Source: Aquiluna sp. (lineage in GTDB: Bacteria; Actinomycetota; Actinomycetes; Actinomycetales; Microbacteriaceae). Taken from it: a stretch of DNA of 64,000 bases. A program made the translations under genes and the position numbers. Of the stretch, positions 17,958-28,780 are shown piece after piece (position 1 is the stretch's first letter; every line of letters begins with the position of its first letter). The notes below the pieces were generated by a model. The model did no database searches. It was not told the origin of the DNA and saw only the letters and a list, made by a program, of their open reading frames with translations. The stretch spans positions 1-64,000 of the forward strand of contig JAFMHN010000004.1 of assembly GCA_017854485.1 (NCBI GenBank). Reading direction: 5' to 3'.

Positions 17958-18775
17958 CTGGTAACTCTGGACCGTTTCGGTTGCACGAGTTAGAGATTGA
18001 GAGCCCGAGTGCAGCCGGCATAAGAATCCTGCATGTCAGCGATCTTCACTTTGCCCCTGGCCAAAAGAACAAGGCGCAGTTTCTAAAGGAACTGGCTGGA
18101 CTAAAGCCGGATCTAGTCATCAACACCGGAGACAACCTCGGCCACAAAGACGCCATCAATCCAACCCTCAGAGCACTTGAACCGCTTCTTGATTTCCCAG
18201 GAGTTTTCGTAAACGGAAGCAATGACTACCGAGCACCGAAGCCCAGGAACCCAATTCGCTACTTCACTGGCCCATCAAAGGTCCAGGCTGGCCAGGCCCT
18301 CGACACCGACAGGTTCATGAGGGAGTTGGTTGGGGCTGGCTGGCAGGATATCAACAACAAATCGGCCAGGCTCGAAATCAAAGGAAAATCGCTGGGCTTC
18401 ATGGGTCTTGATGACCCGCACGACCACCTAGACGACCTTGAATCGCTTGGACAGCAGGCAGCCGAAGTCGCAAATACTGACCTCAAAATCGGTGTTGCTC
18501 ATGCGCCCTACATGAAAGTGATTGACGCCTTCTTGGAAAACCAAGCTGCGCTGATGTTCGCCGGTCACACTCATGGAGGTCAGATTTGCCTTCCTGGCCA
18601 AAAGGCTCTGGTTACAAACTGCGACCTTCCAACTGAATTTGCAAGCGGGCTATCGGCATGGTCAAACGACCAGCAGGAATCAATGCTTCATGTTTCGAAC
18701 GGTCTTGGCTGCTCAATTTACCAACCGGTTAGGCTTTTTTGCCCACCGAGCGCAACGCTAATTACGCTTCGTTAG
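17948..18775 (+). CDS. Metallophosphoesterase
   Basis: 275 residues. The calcineurin-like phosphoesterase signature is complete: SDLHF, GDN(L)GH, GSNDY in place of the usual GNHD, and GHTHGGQ. Closest in layout to YkuE/YaeI-type proteins that follow class A PBPs in many actinobacteria; possible roles are lipid phosphate or UDP-sugar lipid hydrolysis (unproven). The GNHD-to-GSND change keeps the Asp but replaces the His. It starts inside the end of the PBP gene and its stop overlaps the asd stop. Confidence 0.88.
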   Translation: MWLAGNSGPFRLHELEIESPSAAGIRILHVSDLHFAPGQKNKAQFLKELAGLKPDLVINTGDNLGHKDAINPTLRALEPLLDFPGVFVNGSNDYRAPKPRNPIRYFTGPSKVQAGQALDTDRFMRELVGAGWQDINNKSARLEIKGKSLGFMGLDDPHDHLDDLESLGQQAAEVANTDLKIGVAHAPYMKVIDAFLENQAALMFAGHTHGGQICLPGQKALVTNCDLPTEFASGLSAWSNDQQESMLHVSNGLGCSIYQPVRLFCPPSATLITLR

Positions 18776-19839
18776 CCAAGTTCGGCAGCAACAAGCTCGG
18801 CAATTTCGTAGGTGTTGAGGGCCGCACCCTTGCGCAAGTTATCGCCAACCACAAACAAATCAATTGTGTTTGGAAAGTCCTCTGACTGCCTGATTCGACC
18901 AACAAAGGTTGGATCTTGGCCAGCAACATGCTGTGGGGTTGGATAGACATCGTTTGCAGGATCGTCCATCACAACAACCGTTGGCTGTGCCTCAAGCAGT
19001 TCTCGAACTTCGGCCGCAGACAACGCATTGGCGAAGGTTGCGTGAACTGCAAGGCTGTGGCTGACCTGAACTGGCACACGCACGCAGGTTGCAGCCACCT
19101 TCAAATCAGAGATTCCCAGAATCTTTCTAGATTCATTGCGGACCTTTAGCTCCTCGGAGGTGTGTCCGCCATCCTTGAAGCCGCCTGCGGCAGGAATCAC
19201 GTTTAAAGCAATTGGCTTAGCCCATGGCGAGTCAGACAACGGCAGCGAGTTTGCCTCGAGCGTGTTTGTCACGCTGTCAGTGGTCAGCCCTGCTTCAGCA
19301 TTGGTTGCAACCGCAGCAATTTCTGCTGCTAGCCGGTCAATACCGGGAGTGCCGGCGCCAGAAACAGCCTGATAGCTGGCTACCACAAGCTCGGTCAACT
19401 TCCACTTATTGTGCAGGGCACCAAGGGCAGCCATCATGGTGAGTGTGGTGCAGTTGGGGTTTGCAATGATCCCCAGTGGCCTGGACTTAGCAGCGAATGG
19501 GTTCACCTCTGGAACCACCAGTGGGACCTCCGGGTTCATGCGGAATGCCGCTGAGTTATCAACCGCAACCACTCCCTTAGCTGCTGCGATCGGAGCCCAA
19601 ATTTCAGAGACCTCGTCCGGGACATCGAACATTGCAATGTCCATGCCGTTGAAGGCGTCCTCGGAAAGTTCAACCACGGTTAGGTCCTGGCCGTGAACCT
19701 GAATCTTCTTACCGGCACTCCTAGCTGAGGCAATCAGGCGAATCTCTCCCCAGATGTTCTCGCGAGAGTTGATGATGTCGATCATCACGGTGCCAACGGC
19801 ACCGGTTGCTCCAACAAGGGCAAGATTTGGCTTAGACAT
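18772..19839 (-). CDS. asd: Aspartate-semialdehyde dehydrogenase
   Basis: 355 residues. Reduces L-aspartyl-4-phosphate to aspartate semialdehyde with NADPH, feeding lysine/diaminopimelate, threonine and methionine synthesis. N-terminal Rossmann motif GATGAVG, NSAAFRM, the active-site Cys in [10 protein letters not shown], and the catalytic His region HTSEELK are present. The ATG follows the lysC stop by two bases, so lysC-asd form an operon. Confidence 0.97.
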   Translation of the reverse strand: MSKPNLALVGATGAVGTVMIDIINSRENIWGEIRLIASARSAGKKIQVHGQDLTVVELSEDAFNGMDIAMFDVPDEVSEIWAPIAAAKGVVAVDNSAAFRMNPEVPLVVPEVNPFAAKSRPLGIIANPNCTTLTMMAALGALHNKWKLTELVVASYQAVSGAGTPGIDRLAAEIAAVATNAEAGLTTDSVTNTLEANSLPLSDSPWAKPIALNVIPAAGGFKDGGHTSEELKVRNESRKILGISDLKVAATCVRVPVQVSHSLAVHATFANALSAAEVRELLEAQPTVVVMDDPANDVYPTPQHVAGQDPTFVGRIRQSEDFPNTIDLFVVGDNLRKGAALNTYEIAELVAAELG

Positions 19840-19841
19840 AA

Positions 19842-21110
19842 TTACCTACCGGTTCCTGAGTAAACGATTGCGGTGTCGGCTGCATCTAGTTCGAAGGCCG
19901 AGTGAACAATTCTGGTTGCTTCTTTTAGCTGATCAGCACGGGTCACAACAGAGATGCGGATCTCGGAAGTTGAAATCATCTCGATGTTGATGCCGGCCTT
20001 TGCCAGAGCACCAAATAGCTTCGATGAAACACCCGTAGAAGTCTTCATGCCGGCCCCAACAATCGAGAGCTTGCCGATTTCATCGTCATAGGTCACTGAT
20101 TGGAAGCCAACATCAGCCTGACGATCTTTCAGGGCCTGCACTACCTTGTGGCGGTCGGAGTGGGGCAGCGTCATTGAGATATCGCTCAGGTTAGTTTCAT
20201 TGGTGGCAACGTTCTGCACGATCATGTCGATGTTGGCACCGGCCTCTGCCACGATCTGGAAGATCTCGGCAGCCTTTCCTGGAATATCGGGAAGCCCGAT
20301 AACTGTCACCTTTGATTGGGTGTCATCAGTTGCAACACCAGAAACGATTGGCTCTTCCATGTCATCTCCTGCCTTAGCTGTGTAGATAAGTGTTCCGGGG
20401 TCAGTGCTGAATGAGGACCTGACCCGAAGCGGCACCTTGTGCCTTCTAGCAAATTCAACCGCGCGAATATAGAGAATCTTCGCTCCAGAGGATGAAAGCT
20501 CGAGCATCGACTCGATGTCAATCTGGGCAAGCTTGTGTGCTCGTGGAACAATCCTTGGGTCTGCAGTGTAGACGCCATCAACGTCGGAGTAGATTTCACA
20601 CATGTCCGCATTGAGCGCCGCAGCCAGCGCAACCGCGGTGGTGTCGGAACCACCTCTACCAAGAGTTGTGGTGTCACCATTTTCAAAGCTAAAGCCCTGG
20701 AAGCCGGCAACAATAGCAACCTCATTATTTGCAAGCGACTCTTGGATTCTGGTTGGCTCCAGTTTCCAGATTCTGGCCGAGCCGTGCTCGGAGTCGGTCG
20801 AAATTCCAGCCTGGTAGCCGGTGAAGGATTTTGCCTTGCCGCCCTGCTCCTTGATTGCCATTGCAAGTAGCGACATAGAAATGCGCTCACCTGCAGTGAG
20901 CAAAACGTCCATCTCACGATCTCCAGCCGGCGCGGAGGAAACCGAGTTAGCCAAGTCGATTAGGTCGTCGGTGGTGTCTCCCATTGCTGAGACAACTACA
21001 CAAACCCGATTGCCCTGAGCCTGGGTCTGCAGCACGCGCGCAGCAATATGTTTGATCTTCTCAGCGTCCGAGACGGAAGATCCTCCATATTTCTGAACGA
21101 TAACTGGCAA
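19842..21110 (-). CDS. lysC: Aspartate kinase
   Basis: 422 residues, the usual actinobacterial length. First step of the aspartate family pathway. The N-terminus [11 protein letters not shown] is the kinase signature; [13 protein letters not shown] is the catalytic region; two C-terminal ACT domains (about 265-335 and 345-420, e.g. [13 protein letters not shown] and [15 protein letters not shown]) give the expected feedback regulation by lysine/threonine. Internal regulatory-subunit translation, known in related bacteria, cannot be judged here. A GAGCTG-type sequence before the ATG is a weak ribosome site. Confidence 0.97.
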   Translation of the reverse strand: MPVIVQKYGGSSVSDAEKIKHIAARVLQTQAQGNRVCVVVSAMGDTTDDLIDLANSVSSAPAGDREMDVLLTAGERISMSLLAMAIKEQGGKAKSFTGYQAGISTDSEHGSARIWKLEPTRIQESLANNEVAIVAGFQGFSFENGDTTTLGRGGSDTTAVALAAALNADMCEIYSDVDGVYTADPRIVPRAHKLAQIDIESMLELSSSGAKILYIRAVEFARRHKVPLRVRSSFSTDPGTLIYTAKAGDDMEEPIVSGVATDDTQSKVTVIGLPDIPGKAAEIFQIVAEAGANIDMIVQNVATNETNLSDISMTLPHSDRHKVVQALKDRQADVGFQSVTYDDEIGKLSIVGAGMKTSTGVSSKLFGALAKAGINIEMISTSEIRISVVTRADQLKEATRIVHSAFELDAADTAIVYSGTGR

Positions 21111-21162
21111 TTACAGCTCCTAGATTGGGGGGAAGTATGCCGCCGTTGGCATCTGAGCCATT

Positions 21163-21759
21163 CTAGTTGACTCTTTTGCGACCCTCAAAGGCTCGACCCA
21201 AAGTCATGTCATCCGCATATTCAAGATCTCCGCCAACCGGGAGGCCAGAGGCCAGTTTGGAAACGGTGATTTCCATAGAACCCAACAGCCGGATTAGGTA
21301 GGTGGCGGTTGCTTCACCCTCAAGGTTTGGGTTAGTGGCGATAATAACTTCTTTGATTTCAGGGTCCGCAAGCCGCTTCATCAAGTCCTTAATCCGCAGC
21401 TGATCCGGTCCAATTCCGGCAATCGGAGAAATGGCTCCACCCAGCACGTGATACTTGCCTCTGAATTCGCGGGTTCGCTCAATCGAGTTGATGTCCTTAG
21501 AGTCCTCGACCACGCAAATTGAAGCTGTTTCCCGCTTTGGGTCAACGCAGATGGAGCACTGCTCCGCCTCTGAGACATTGCCGCAGGTTTGGCAGAAGCG
21601 CACCTTTTCCTTGGCTTCGCGCAATACGTCTGCCAGCTCCAGAGCAACCTGGCTATCGGTTTCGATTAGATGAAAAGCAATTCGCTGGGCTGACTTTGGT
21701 CCAACCCCCGGAAGTCTGCCGAGCTGATCAATCAGCTCTTGGATTACGCCGTCATACAT
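21163..21759 (-). CDS. recR: Recombination mediator RecR
   Basis: 198 residues. Works with RecFO to load RecA on gapped DNA. The helix-hairpin-helix [17 protein letters not shown], the C4 zinc finger [16 protein letters not shown] and the Toprim segment ([10 protein letters not shown], then [12 protein letters not shown]) are in order. The start overlaps the dnaX stop (TAATG). Confidence 0.97.
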   Translation of the reverse strand: MYDGVIQELIDQLGRLPGVGPKSAQRIAFHLIETDSQVALELADVLREAKEKVRFCQTCGNVSEAEQCSICVDPKRETASICVVEDSKDINSIERTREFRGKYHVLGGAISPIAGIGPDQLRIKDLMKRLADPEIKEVIIATNPNLEGEATATYLIRLLGSMEITVSKLASGLPVGGDLEYADDMTLGRAFEGRKRVN

Positions 21760-23522
21760 TAGTTTTCATCGGCCTTAATTGGTGTTGCCCCGAGCACCTC
21801 GCGAAGCACGAACTCGCCAGCCTGTTCGGCTTTTTCAGGTTCCACCGGAGCCGGTGACTCGGGAGGATCTTGATCCTCAATTTCTTCTTGAGTTGTGAAC
21901 TCCTCTGGTGCGGTTGGTTCAACCTTGTTCACCGTCGCCGGCTTTTCGTGGGCTTCGGCTACTTTGGCGCGATATTTCACTACAACACCAAATTGCTCAC
22001 TGATCACCTGCCGAAGTACTTCGGCTGCACCCTGTGAACCCTTGAAGGCATCGACGTCGTTCTGGCTCTGGAACAAAAGCGTTAGGACATCGTCCTGGTA
22101 GTCAATCACCTTGGTCGTGAAAGCCACCGCCCAAGCCGAGCGCGACTGCTTCGCAAGAATGTCTAGAATCTCGGGCCAGGCAGCCTTCAGGCTGCTGGTT
22201 GAAAGGTCACGTTTGACCTTGGGAGCAGCAGGTTCCGGCGTCGCCTTGGTCGGCTCAGGAGCCTGCTTGGAAGCCTTTGCTGCTTCTCTCGCTGGAGCCT
22301 GAACGCTCTCGGTAACAACCGGTGGCTTTGGCTCATCAGTGGCGACCGGCTCGGGAGCCTTGGCTGCCGCTTGTGGAGCAACTGCTGCAGGCTGTTCCTG
22401 GATGGTTCTGATCGCCGGTTGGCTGACAGGGGCAAGAACCCTTGCGCACAACAGCTCCAGCTGAAGCCTTGGGTTTGAAGCCGCACTGGTGTCGGCCAGC
22501 GCTTTGGATGTTGCCTCAGCTGCTGCAGTCAAATCTGAAAGACCAAAACGATTCGCTTGAGCAGACAGCAGATCAAACTGCTCTGGCCCAATACCCCTAA
22601 GGATGGCCTTGGCATCATTGCCAAGCGATGTAATCAACATCAAGTCTCTTAGCCGCTCCAGGAGGTCTTCCAGAAAACGTCTGGCGTCCTGCCCTGACTG
22701 AATCACCTTGTCCACCGCGCTAAATGCTTTGGCGGCATCAAGCTCGGCAAATGCACCGATTACTTCAGCCATTAGTTCATCGTGAGTAAAGCCCAGCAGG
22801 TTCACGGCTCGCTGGTAAGCGACCTCTTTGCCGTCGCTGCCAGCAATCAACTGATCAAGCAGCGACAAAGCATCACGCACGCTGCCACCCGAGGCTCTAA
22901 CTACAAGCGGCATTACGCCGGGCTCGGCGCTATAGCCCTCGCTTTCCAGAACCGTCGCTAGATATTCCAACAGCTCTGCAGGGGGCACCAATCTGAATGG
23001 GTAGTGATGCGTTCTGGAACGAATGGTTCCGATTACCTTTTCCGGCTCGGTGGTGGCAAAAATAAACTTCACGTGCTCAGGTGGCTCTTCCACGATTTTT
23101 AGCAGAGCGTTAAAGCCCTGCGGGGTAACCATGTGCGCCTCATCCAGGATGAAAATCTTGTAACGGTCTCGCGCTGGTGCGAAGATTGCACGCTCACGCA
23201 GGTCTCTGGCATCGTCAACGCCATTGTGGCTGGCAGCATCTATTTCAACTACATCAAGGGAACCAGACCCACCCCGGGACAATTCGATGCAGCTGTCGCA
23301 TTTACCGCAGGGGGTATCAGTTGGACCTTCGGCACAGTTCAAGCACCGAGCCAGAATTCGCGCGCTGGTTGTCTTGCCACAACCGCGTGGGCCGGAGAAA
23401 AGGTAGGCGTGGTTTACCCGGTCTGCTTTTAGGGCTGCCCGCAGAGGATCAGTGACCTGAGTCTGGCCGATTAGTTCGGCAAAACTCTCCGGTCGATAAC
23501 GTCTGTAGAGGGCTGTGGTCAC
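21759..23522 (-). CDS. dnaX: DNA polymerase III subunits gamma/tau
   Basis: 587 residues. Clamp-loader motor. P-loop [15 protein letters not shown], zinc cluster C-x8-C-x2-C-x2-C, DEAH-like LDEAHM and [10 protein letters not shown] sensor region. The tau-like tail (about 385-470) is Ala/Pro/Lys-rich low complexity, followed by a compact domain and an acidic end. I see no clear slippery site that would argue for programmed frameshifting. The gene heads the dnaX-recR-lysC-asd block; an SRP RNA gene lies upstream on the same strand. Confidence 0.96.
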   Translation of the reverse strand: MTTALYRRYRPESFAELIGQTQVTDPLRAALKADRVNHAYLFSGPRGCGKTTSARILARCLNCAEGPTDTPCGKCDSCIELSRGGSGSLDVVEIDAASHNGVDDARDLRERAIFAPARDRYKIFILDEAHMVTPQGFNALLKIVEEPPEHVKFIFATTEPEKVIGTIRSRTHHYPFRLVPPAELLEYLATVLESEGYSAEPGVMPLVVRASGGSVRDALSLLDQLIAGSDGKEVAYQRAVNLLGFTHDELMAEVIGAFAELDAAKAFSAVDKVIQSGQDARRFLEDLLERLRDLMLITSLGNDAKAILRGIGPEQFDLLSAQANRFGLSDLTAAAEATSKALADTSAASNPRLQLELLCARVLAPVSQPAIRTIQEQPAAVAPQAAAKAPEPVATDEPKPPVVTESVQAPAREAAKASKQAPEPTKATPEPAAPKVKRDLSTSSLKAAWPEILDILAKQSRSAWAVAFTTKVIDYQDDVLTLLFQSQNDVDAFKGSQGAAEVLRQVISEQFGVVVKYRAKVAEAHEKPATVNKVEPTAPEEFTTQEEIEDQDPPESPAPVEPEKAEQAGEFVLREVLGATPIKADEN

Positions 23523-23596
23523 CTTGCAAGCCTAACCGAGTGGGCCTACATCAACTGACAATCCACACCTAGATGACCACATGTACAGGATAAAAA

Positions 23597-23688
23597 GGAC
23601 CCCTCGTGCACCCGCCAGAGCCCAGTTACCCTTGCTATCTTTCGATCCTGGGGGATTAGCCAAGATGACGCCACACGAGGAGTCAGCC
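23597..23688 (-). ncRNA. ffs: SRP RNA (4.5S type), divergent
   Basis: The minus strand between dnaX and tRNA-Ser folds as a small bacterial SRP RNA. Terminal helix: GACTCCTCGTG paired with CACGAGGGGTC. Apical part: CCC-CAGG-ATC-GAAA-GAT-AGCA-AGGG, matching domain IV with its conserved symmetric loop (CAGG opposite AGCA) and a GNRA tetraloop. The loop is GAAA and the closing stem ATC/GAT, instead of the common TCC-GGAA-GGA. A T-run (TTTTT, 23592-23596) follows directly as terminator. TAGACT upstream, about six bases before the 5' end, is a plausible -10. Placement beside dnaX with a tRNA-Ser matches other actinobacteria. The 5' end is accurate to a few bases only. Confidence 0.82.
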
Positions 23689-23755
23689 CCAAGTCTAATC
23701 CCTGCAGCATCCAAGTTTCCAGACAGGGCCTGATGCAGCTAGACTTATGGACCTT

Positions 23756-23843
23756 GGAGAATTCGCCTAGTGGCCTATGGCGCACGCTTGGAAAGCGTGT
23801 TGGGTGCAAGCCCTCAGGGGTTCGAATCCCCTATTCTCCGCCA
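23756..23843 (+). tRNA. tRNA-Ser (anticodon GGA)
   Basis: 88 bases including an encoded CCA. Acceptor GGAGAAT/ATTCTCC with discriminator G, long variable arm as expected for class II tRNA, anticodon arm CGCTT-GGA-AAGCG giving anticodon GGA (codons TCC/TCT), T arm AGGGG-TTCGAAT-CCCCT. It is divergent from the SRP RNA gene. Confidence 0.96.
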
Positions 23844-23877
23844 GTAATCAGCCTTGAGTCGTTCTCGAATCATCCCT

Positions 23878-24318
23878 CTAGCTAGAACTGATTTGTTGGA
23901 TCGCCTTTTTGATTCTTCGCTCGCGGGTCGCCTCTGATTTTGCGTCGCTGATTGACCGAGCTAATTCTTTCCGCGCAGAATAGGAGAGATTGTCAAACTC
24001 TTTTCGAAGTTTTGTGATTCTCAACGCCTCCATCAACTTGGGGTGCAGTTCGACTCTTCTGTAACCGCCATCTAAGTCGAGTTTGACCGTAACCAAGTCG
24101 CCTCCGGAAACCCCGGCAGCGAGTCGCTCTGCCATTGGAAATACCACCCAACATTGGCCGTTGACCGCCGTTGCGGTTGATTGGTAGCTGTGGCCATTAA
24201 TTGTCACAATTAGCGGTGCTCGACGGTGGCTGCCGAGCTTGGTTAGGATCTCGTCCGGTATAGCTAGGGAAGCATGGTTTCCTGAGGCAATTACCTTAGT
24301 TCGATAAGTCACCGACAT
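23878..24318 (-). CDS. DUF1905/YdeI-like (OmpD-associated) family protein
   Basis: 146 residues. The first part (about 1-80) has the DUF1905 pattern: PLIVTINGHSYQSTATAVNGQ then a GGDLVTVKLDLD strand. The C-terminal part (about 90-146) carries the YdeI/OmpD-associated motif FDNLSYSARKELARSI...ATRERRIKKAI. The family is loosely linked to bacteriocin or peptide protection in enterobacteria; the role here is unknown. Monocistronic between tRNA-Ser and a LON-domain gene, transcribed away from the tRNA. Confidence 0.82.
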   Translation of the reverse strand: MSVTYRTKVIASGNHASLAIPDEILTKLGSHRRAPLIVTINGHSYQSTATAVNGQCWVVFPMAERLAAGVSGGDLVTVKLDLDGGYRRVELHPKLMEALRITKLRKEFDNLSYSARKELARSISDAKSEATRERRIKKAIQQISSS

Positions 24319-24434
24319 ATCACGAGTCTATTGGTCATAACCACTTGTGAAGTTGATGGATTGCCGGTCAGGACTAGGTTTACGAATGGAACTAATAACG
24401 TGCCTTTGGTTCAGCGGTAACGCCCGGGCAGCAG

Positions 24435-25064
24435 CTAGCTTGGCCCTTCTTTTTGGTCCATCATGGCCCTAAGTGCAACGTCGGCGGATTTCACTATTTC
24501 GTAAGTCCTTGAAAGTAATTCCTCGGCGGACCTGCATTCAAGAAGGTCTGCCTGGTCCAATGAGCCAACCGGCAGAATGCCAGCAAGCTGCCAGCATGCA
24601 TCGATCGGGTCATCACTCAGGACAACATCTGCGCCGTATTGGAGGTCCCCAAACTCACTTGCAAATGCCAATAGCTGCCTCACCTTTGTCTCAAGGTGAA
24701 TGCGCACCGGCATCAAGGTTTCTTCCCAAATCAAGTCCGGTAGGAAGTCGATGTCAGCAATTGGGTAAGGGTCATCTGGCAGCCAAGCGTTCACTCTAAA
24801 TCTTTGAGTTCCCACTGACTCAAGACCGTAGAACTGTTCGCTAGTACCAATGTCCGTAACCGAGGCAATGGTGCCGATGTTCATGCGCTTATCGCCACCG
24901 CCAACTTGACTGCCGCGTTCAATCAGAACTACTCCAAACTCAGGATTCTCTTGAGTGACCAGGTCTCCAAGCAGCTTTAGGTAGCGGTCCTCGAAAATTC
25001 GAAGCGGCATCGGCATGCCTGGCAACAGCACTGAGTCCAGCGGGAACATTGGCATCACCGGCAT
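24435..25064 (-). CDS. LON N-terminal-domain protein
   Basis: 209 residues. Starts MPVMPMFPLDSVLLPGMPMPLRIFE, with the FPL...LPG..LPLHIFE-like signature of the Lon substrate-binding domain, followed by GTIASVTDI and FRVNAWLPDDPYP. It has no ATPase or protease domain, so it is a stand-alone substrate-binding protein of the kind widespread in actinobacteria; function unproven. Two possible ATG starts three codons apart; the first has GGTGGG just upstream. Confidence 0.85.
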   Translation of the reverse strand: MPVMPMFPLDSVLLPGMPMPLRIFEDRYLKLLGDLVTQENPEFGVVLIERGSQVGGGDKRMNIGTIASVTDIGTSEQFYGLESVGTQRFRVNAWLPDDPYPIADIDFLPDLIWEETLMPVRIHLETKVRQLLAFASEFGDLQYGADVVLSDDPIDACWQLAGILPVGSLDQADLLECRSAEELLSRTYEIVKSADVALRAMMDQKEGPS

Positions 25065-25145
25065 AACCCACCAGTTTCAGTAGCAATGCCCTGTTTCTCG
25101 GTCATGAAAAGAACCCAACCAGTAGCCCCAAGCCGCTTCCTGAAA

Positions 25146-26543
25146 TCAAAGTGCCTTGAGGATGTCCTCAACCCGATCCTTGGCGTCACCGAAAAGCATC
25201 TTTGCGTTCTCCTTGTAGAACAGTGGGTTTGCAACACCGGCATAGCCTGAAGCCATTGAACGCTTGAAAACAATTACGTTCTCGGCCTCCCAAACCTTCA
25301 ACACCGGCATGCCCGCGATTGGGCTGCCCGGGTTTTCCGTTGCAGCTGGGTTCACGGTGTCATTGGCGCCGATTACTAGAACCACCGATGTTTGAGAAAG
25401 CTCGTCGTTGATCTCGTCCATTTCCAGCACGATGTCGTAGGGAACCTTTGCCTCTGCAAGAAGGACGTTCATGTGCCCAGGCAGTCGCCCGGCAACCGGG
25501 TGAATTCCGAATCGAACGATCACTCCCTTATCGCGTAACCGCTTAGCCAGATCTGCAACCGGATACTGCGCTTGCGCCACTGCCATGCCGTAGCCCGGAG
25601 TGATTACGACACTGCTGGCACTGTTCAGCAGTTCTGCCACAGAGGCCGCATCGATTTCAGTGTGTACGCCCTGCTCCTCCTCGTCAGAGGAAGGAGCCTC
25701 GATACCGAAGCCGCCGGCAATAACCGAAATGAAGGAACGGTTCATGGCCTTGCACATGATGTAGGACAGGTACGCACCTGAGGAACCAACCAGAGCACCG
25801 GTGACAATCAATAGGTCGTTGCTAAGCAGGAATCCCGTTGCCGCTGCCGCCCAACCGGAGTAGCTGTTGAGCATAGAAACAACCACCGGCATGTCTCCAC
25901 CGCCAATTGATGCAACCAGGTGCCAGCCGAGTGCTAGAGCCAGGACGGTAACTGCGATCAGCAGCCACAATTCTGGAGTGATGACGTACCAAACAGTTAG
26001 CACCAGGAATCCGACCAGTGCCGAAAGGTTCAGGAGGTTTTTTCCAGGTAATACCAATGGCTTGGAAGAGATCTTGGCCGAAAGCTTTAGGTAGGCAACA
26101 ATCGAGCCGGTGAAGGTAACCGCGCCAATAAAGACTCCGATGAACACCTCTGCTCGGTGAACGCCGATCATTTCTGCTGCGACCTCAGACGAGTGAAGCG
26201 CCCCGTTCCAACCAACTAGCACGGCTGTCAGTCCAACAAAGCTGTGGAAGAGTGCGATCAACTCCGGCATGCCAGTCATGGCAACCACTCGGGCCCGCCA
26301 CAACCCGATTAGCGCACCGACTAGCAGCGCTGCCACCAAGAGAATGAAGCCCATGCTGGTTGAGCTGTCCCACTGGCCGGAAAATGTCAGCCAAATCGTG
26401 GCTGTCATGGCAATGGCCATACCCGCGATTCCGTAAACAACACCGGTTCGTGCGGTTTCATGTTTGCTAAGCCCGGCAAGGCTCATGATGAAAAGCAGGG
26501 CCGCTGCGATGTAAGCGGAGTTTGCTACTGCGACGGCGTTCAT
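25146..26543 (-). CDS. pntB: NAD(P) transhydrogenase subunit beta
   Basis: 465 residues. Membrane and NADP(H)-binding subunit of proton-translocating transhydrogenase, which makes NADPH from NADH at the expense of proton motive force. About nine membrane helices (residues 1-265), then the soluble domain III with [42 protein letters not shown], and [12 protein letters not shown], all hallmarks of NADP binding. The start overlaps the pntA stop by four bases (ATGA). Confidence 0.97.
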   Translation of the reverse strand: MNAVAVANSAYIAAALLFIMSLAGLSKHETARTGVVYGIAGMAIAMTATIWLTFSGQWDSSTSMGFILLVAALLVGALIGLWRARVVAMTGMPELIALFHSFVGLTAVLVGWNGALHSSEVAAEMIGVHRAEVFIGVFIGAVTFTGSIVAYLKLSAKISSKPLVLPGKNLLNLSALVGFLVLTVWYVITPELWLLIAVTVLALALGWHLVASIGGGDMPVVVSMLNSYSGWAAAATGFLLSNDLLIVTGALVGSSGAYLSYIMCKAMNRSFISVIAGGFGIEAPSSDEEEQGVHTEIDAASVAELLNSASSVVITPGYGMAVAQAQYPVADLAKRLRDKGVIVRFGIHPVAGRLPGHMNVLLAEAKVPYDIVLEMDEINDELSQTSVVLVIGANDTVNPAATENPGSPIAGMPVLKVWEAENVIVFKRSMASGYAGVANPLFYKENAKMLFGDAKDRVEDILKAL

Positions 26544-28075
26544 CGGCTCTCACCTTTCGTGAACATCTTGAGCATTCGGCGGGTAACTGCGAATCCACCA
26601 AAGACGTTGATGCTGGCAAGCAATACGCCCACTGCAGCAAGAATCTGGATCAGGTTGCTGGAATCGGTCACCTGCAGGATCGCCGCAACCACCACGATGC
26701 CAGAGATGGCGTTCGTAACGCTCATCAGCGGCGTGTGAAGGGCGTGATGCACCTTGCCGATCACATAGAACCCAATAACGACTGCCAAGGTCAAGACCAA
26801 AAAGTGCTGCTGCAACAGCGGTGGAGAAATTGATATCACCGCGAAGGCGGCAGCAAACCCGACACCGATCAACGCACTCTTTGTTGCCGCTGACATTTTC
26901 TTCTTCTCGACAACTACCGGCTCCGGTGTTGCCTGCTGCGGGGCAGCAGAAACTTGAATCGGTGGTGGTGGCCAGGTGATCTCGCCATCCTTGACCACGG
27001 TAACCGCACGCTGCACCACATCGTCAAAATCAAGCACAAGCTTGCCATCGGACGCTGGAGTTAGAAGCTTGAGAAGATTTACAAGGTTGGTGCCATAGAG
27101 CTGCGATGACTGAGCCGGGAGCCTGCTTGGAAGATCGGTGTAACCAAGAATGGTCACACCATTTTTCGTTACTACTTTTTTACCCGCCACTGAACCATCA
27201 ACGTTGCCGCCTTGCGCTGCTGCCATGTCAACAATCACACTTCCAGACTTCATGAGTGCTACGTCCTTGGCTGTGATCAGCTTCGGTGCCGGCCTTCCTG
27301 GAATCAGAGCCGTGGTGATGATGATGTCAACGTCTGCCGCCTGCTCCGTATACATCTCCGCTGCGCGTTTGTTGTAGGCATCGCTGGTGGCCTTGGCATA
27401 GCCGTCGCCAGTCTCCATCTGTTCTTCAACCTCAACCGGCAGATACTCGCCACCAATTGACTTGACCTGATCGGCGACCTCGGGCCGCGGATCGGTGGCC
27501 CGAACAATGGCTCCAAGACTTGAGGCTGAGCCAATTGCTGCAAGACCTGCGACGCCAGCGCCTGCCACCAAAACCTTGGCTGGTGGCACCTTTCCTGCCG
27601 CGGTCACCTGGCCGGTAAAGAACCGACCAAATTCGTGAGCAGCTTCAACAACCGCCCGGTAGCCAGCGATGTTGGCCATTGAACTAAGAACGTCCATGGA
27701 CTGCGCCCTAGAAATTCTTGGCACTGCATCCATGGCCAGCGCAGTCACCTTGCGCTTGGAAAGAGCTTCGAGGAGCTCTGGCTTGAATGCAGGGCTGAGT
27801 AGTCCAACCAACACGGTGCCCGGCTGAAGCTTCTTTACTTCGGCATCGGTGGGAGCGTCCACCTTCAGAACAATGCTTGCCTTCCAGGCAGAAGTGGCGG
27901 AAGAAACCTTTGCACCGGCATCTTTATAGGCGGAATCTGGGAACGCAGCTTTGGTGCCCGCCCCTTTTTCAACTACGACTTCATAACCAAGCGCGACAAG
28001 CTTCTTTACGGTTTCTGGTGTTGCCGCAACTCTAGATTCTTGTGACTGCTCCGTCACTACTCCGATAACTGACAT
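26540..28075 (-). CDS. pntA: NAD(P) transhydrogenase subunit alpha (fused)
   Basis: 511 residues from the ATG at 28075, which has GAGGAAG just upstream; the track's earlier TTG adds ten residues of leader. Domain I binds NAD(H): [14 protein letters not shown] at the N-terminus, [18 protein letters not shown] as the Rossmann loop, and the mobile loop region [17 protein letters not shown]. The C-terminal 110 residues hold about four membrane helices, so PntAA and PntAB are fused as in E. coli PntA. Forms one complex with PntB. Confidence 0.96.
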   Translation of the reverse strand: MSVIGVVTEQSQESRVAATPETVKKLVALGYEVVVEKGAGTKAAFPDSAYKDAGAKVSSATSAWKASIVLKVDAPTDAEVKKLQPGTVLVGLLSPAFKPELLEALSKRKVTALAMDAVPRISRAQSMDVLSSMANIAGYRAVVEAAHEFGRFFTGQVTAAGKVPPAKVLVAGAGVAGLAAIGSASSLGAIVRATDPRPEVADQVKSIGGEYLPVEVEEQMETGDGYAKATSDAYNKRAAEMYTEQAADVDIIITTALIPGRPAPKLITAKDVALMKSGSVIVDMAAAQGGNVDGSVAGKKVVTKNGVTILGYTDLPSRLPAQSSQLYGTNLVNLLKLLTPASDGKLVLDFDDVVQRAVTVVKDGEITWPPPPIQVSAAPQQATPEPVVVEKKKMSAATKSALIGVGFAAAFAVISISPPLLQQHFLVLTLAVVIGFYVIGKVHHALHTPLMSVTNAISGIVVVAAILQVTDSSNLIQILAAVGVLLASINVFGGFAVTRRMLKMFTKGESR

Positions 28076-28169
28076 GGCATCTTCCTCGATAATTGCTTTA
28101 GACAACTCTCATGATTCTTTCAGAATTCCTAAACACGCTATCGCTTTTGAGGTCAGACGAGAGAGAAGA

Positions 28170-28778
28170 TCAGAGTTCGCTGGCAATCTGGTTGACATGT
28201 GCATGAGAAATTTGGTGGCCGCCTGGATAACGGAGCCACTTCACTTCCGCACCAAAACCCTTTAGCTCTTCAACCCACGCTTCACTTGCTGCAACAGGTG
28301 CATAGGGATCCATGTCACCATTTGCAAGCCAAATGCGCTTTCCGGTCATGTCCACTTTCTCAACATCACGGTAGGGCTTCGTTGAACCAAATAGAGCAGC
28401 ACCGACCAGGAGCTCCGGATGCTTGACGATTAGCGCAGCGGCAGTATTCGCTCCGTTACTAAAACCCGCGGCAAGGATTTCTTGTGGATCAAGCTGATAC
28501 TCGATTATTGCTGCCTCAAGAAATTCAGCAAGCTCTGCAACTGATTGGTCTATAGATGCCTCATTGAAAGTGCCATCCGGATAGCGCTCGAAGAAGCGAT
28601 TCATGCCTGCCTCCAGGTGCATTCCCCTAGGTGACAGATAAGAAGCATCCGGGTCCAACGCTTTAGCAAGCCCCAGCAGATCGTGCTCGTCAGCACCGGT
28701 GCCGTGCAGGAGCAGAAGCGTCCTGGCGGAGTTGCCCTTCTGGAAAAGGTGCGGTCTGGAAAGGTCATTATTTGCCAT
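28170..28778 (-). CDS. Phospholipase/carboxylesterase (MhqD-like)
   Basis: 202 residues. Alpha/beta hydrolase of the carboxylesterase/phospholipase family: LLLHGTGADEHDLLGLA, nucleophile elbow GFSNGAN, Asp in NGDMDPYAP, His in PGGHQIS. Same family as Bacillus MhqD. It lies two bases after an MhqO-like ring-cleaving dioxygenase gene. In Bacillus, MhqD and MhqO belong to the same quinone/electrophile-resistance regulon, so a joint role in removing hydroquinone-type compounds is likely (inference). Confidence 0.85.
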   Translation of the reverse strand: MANNDLSRPHLFQKGNSARTLLLLHGTGADEHDLLGLAKALDPDASYLSPRGMHLEAGMNRFFERYPDGTFNEASIDQSVAELAEFLEAAIIEYQLDPQEILAAGFSNGANTAAALIVKHPELLVGAALFGSTKPYRDVEKVDMTGKRIWLANGDMDPYAPVAASEAWVEELKGFGAEVKWLRYPGGHQISHAHVNQIASEL

Positions 28779-28780
28779 GC

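Noticed and set aside
22187-22486. Ser/Arg/Leu-rich minus-strand ORF inside dnaX
   Set aside because: Alternate-frame shadow of the low-complexity tau linker.
21759-23522. Programmed frameshift in dnaX producing gamma
   Set aside because: I saw no A-rich slippery heptamer with a following hairpin near the expected position.
24403-24430. tRNA-like D-arm sequence (TTTGGTTCAGCGGTAACGCC) before the LON-domain gene
   Set aside because: Only a D-arm-like stretch is present; no acceptor, anticodon or T arm follows in the next 60 bases, so it is not called as a tRNA or fragment.
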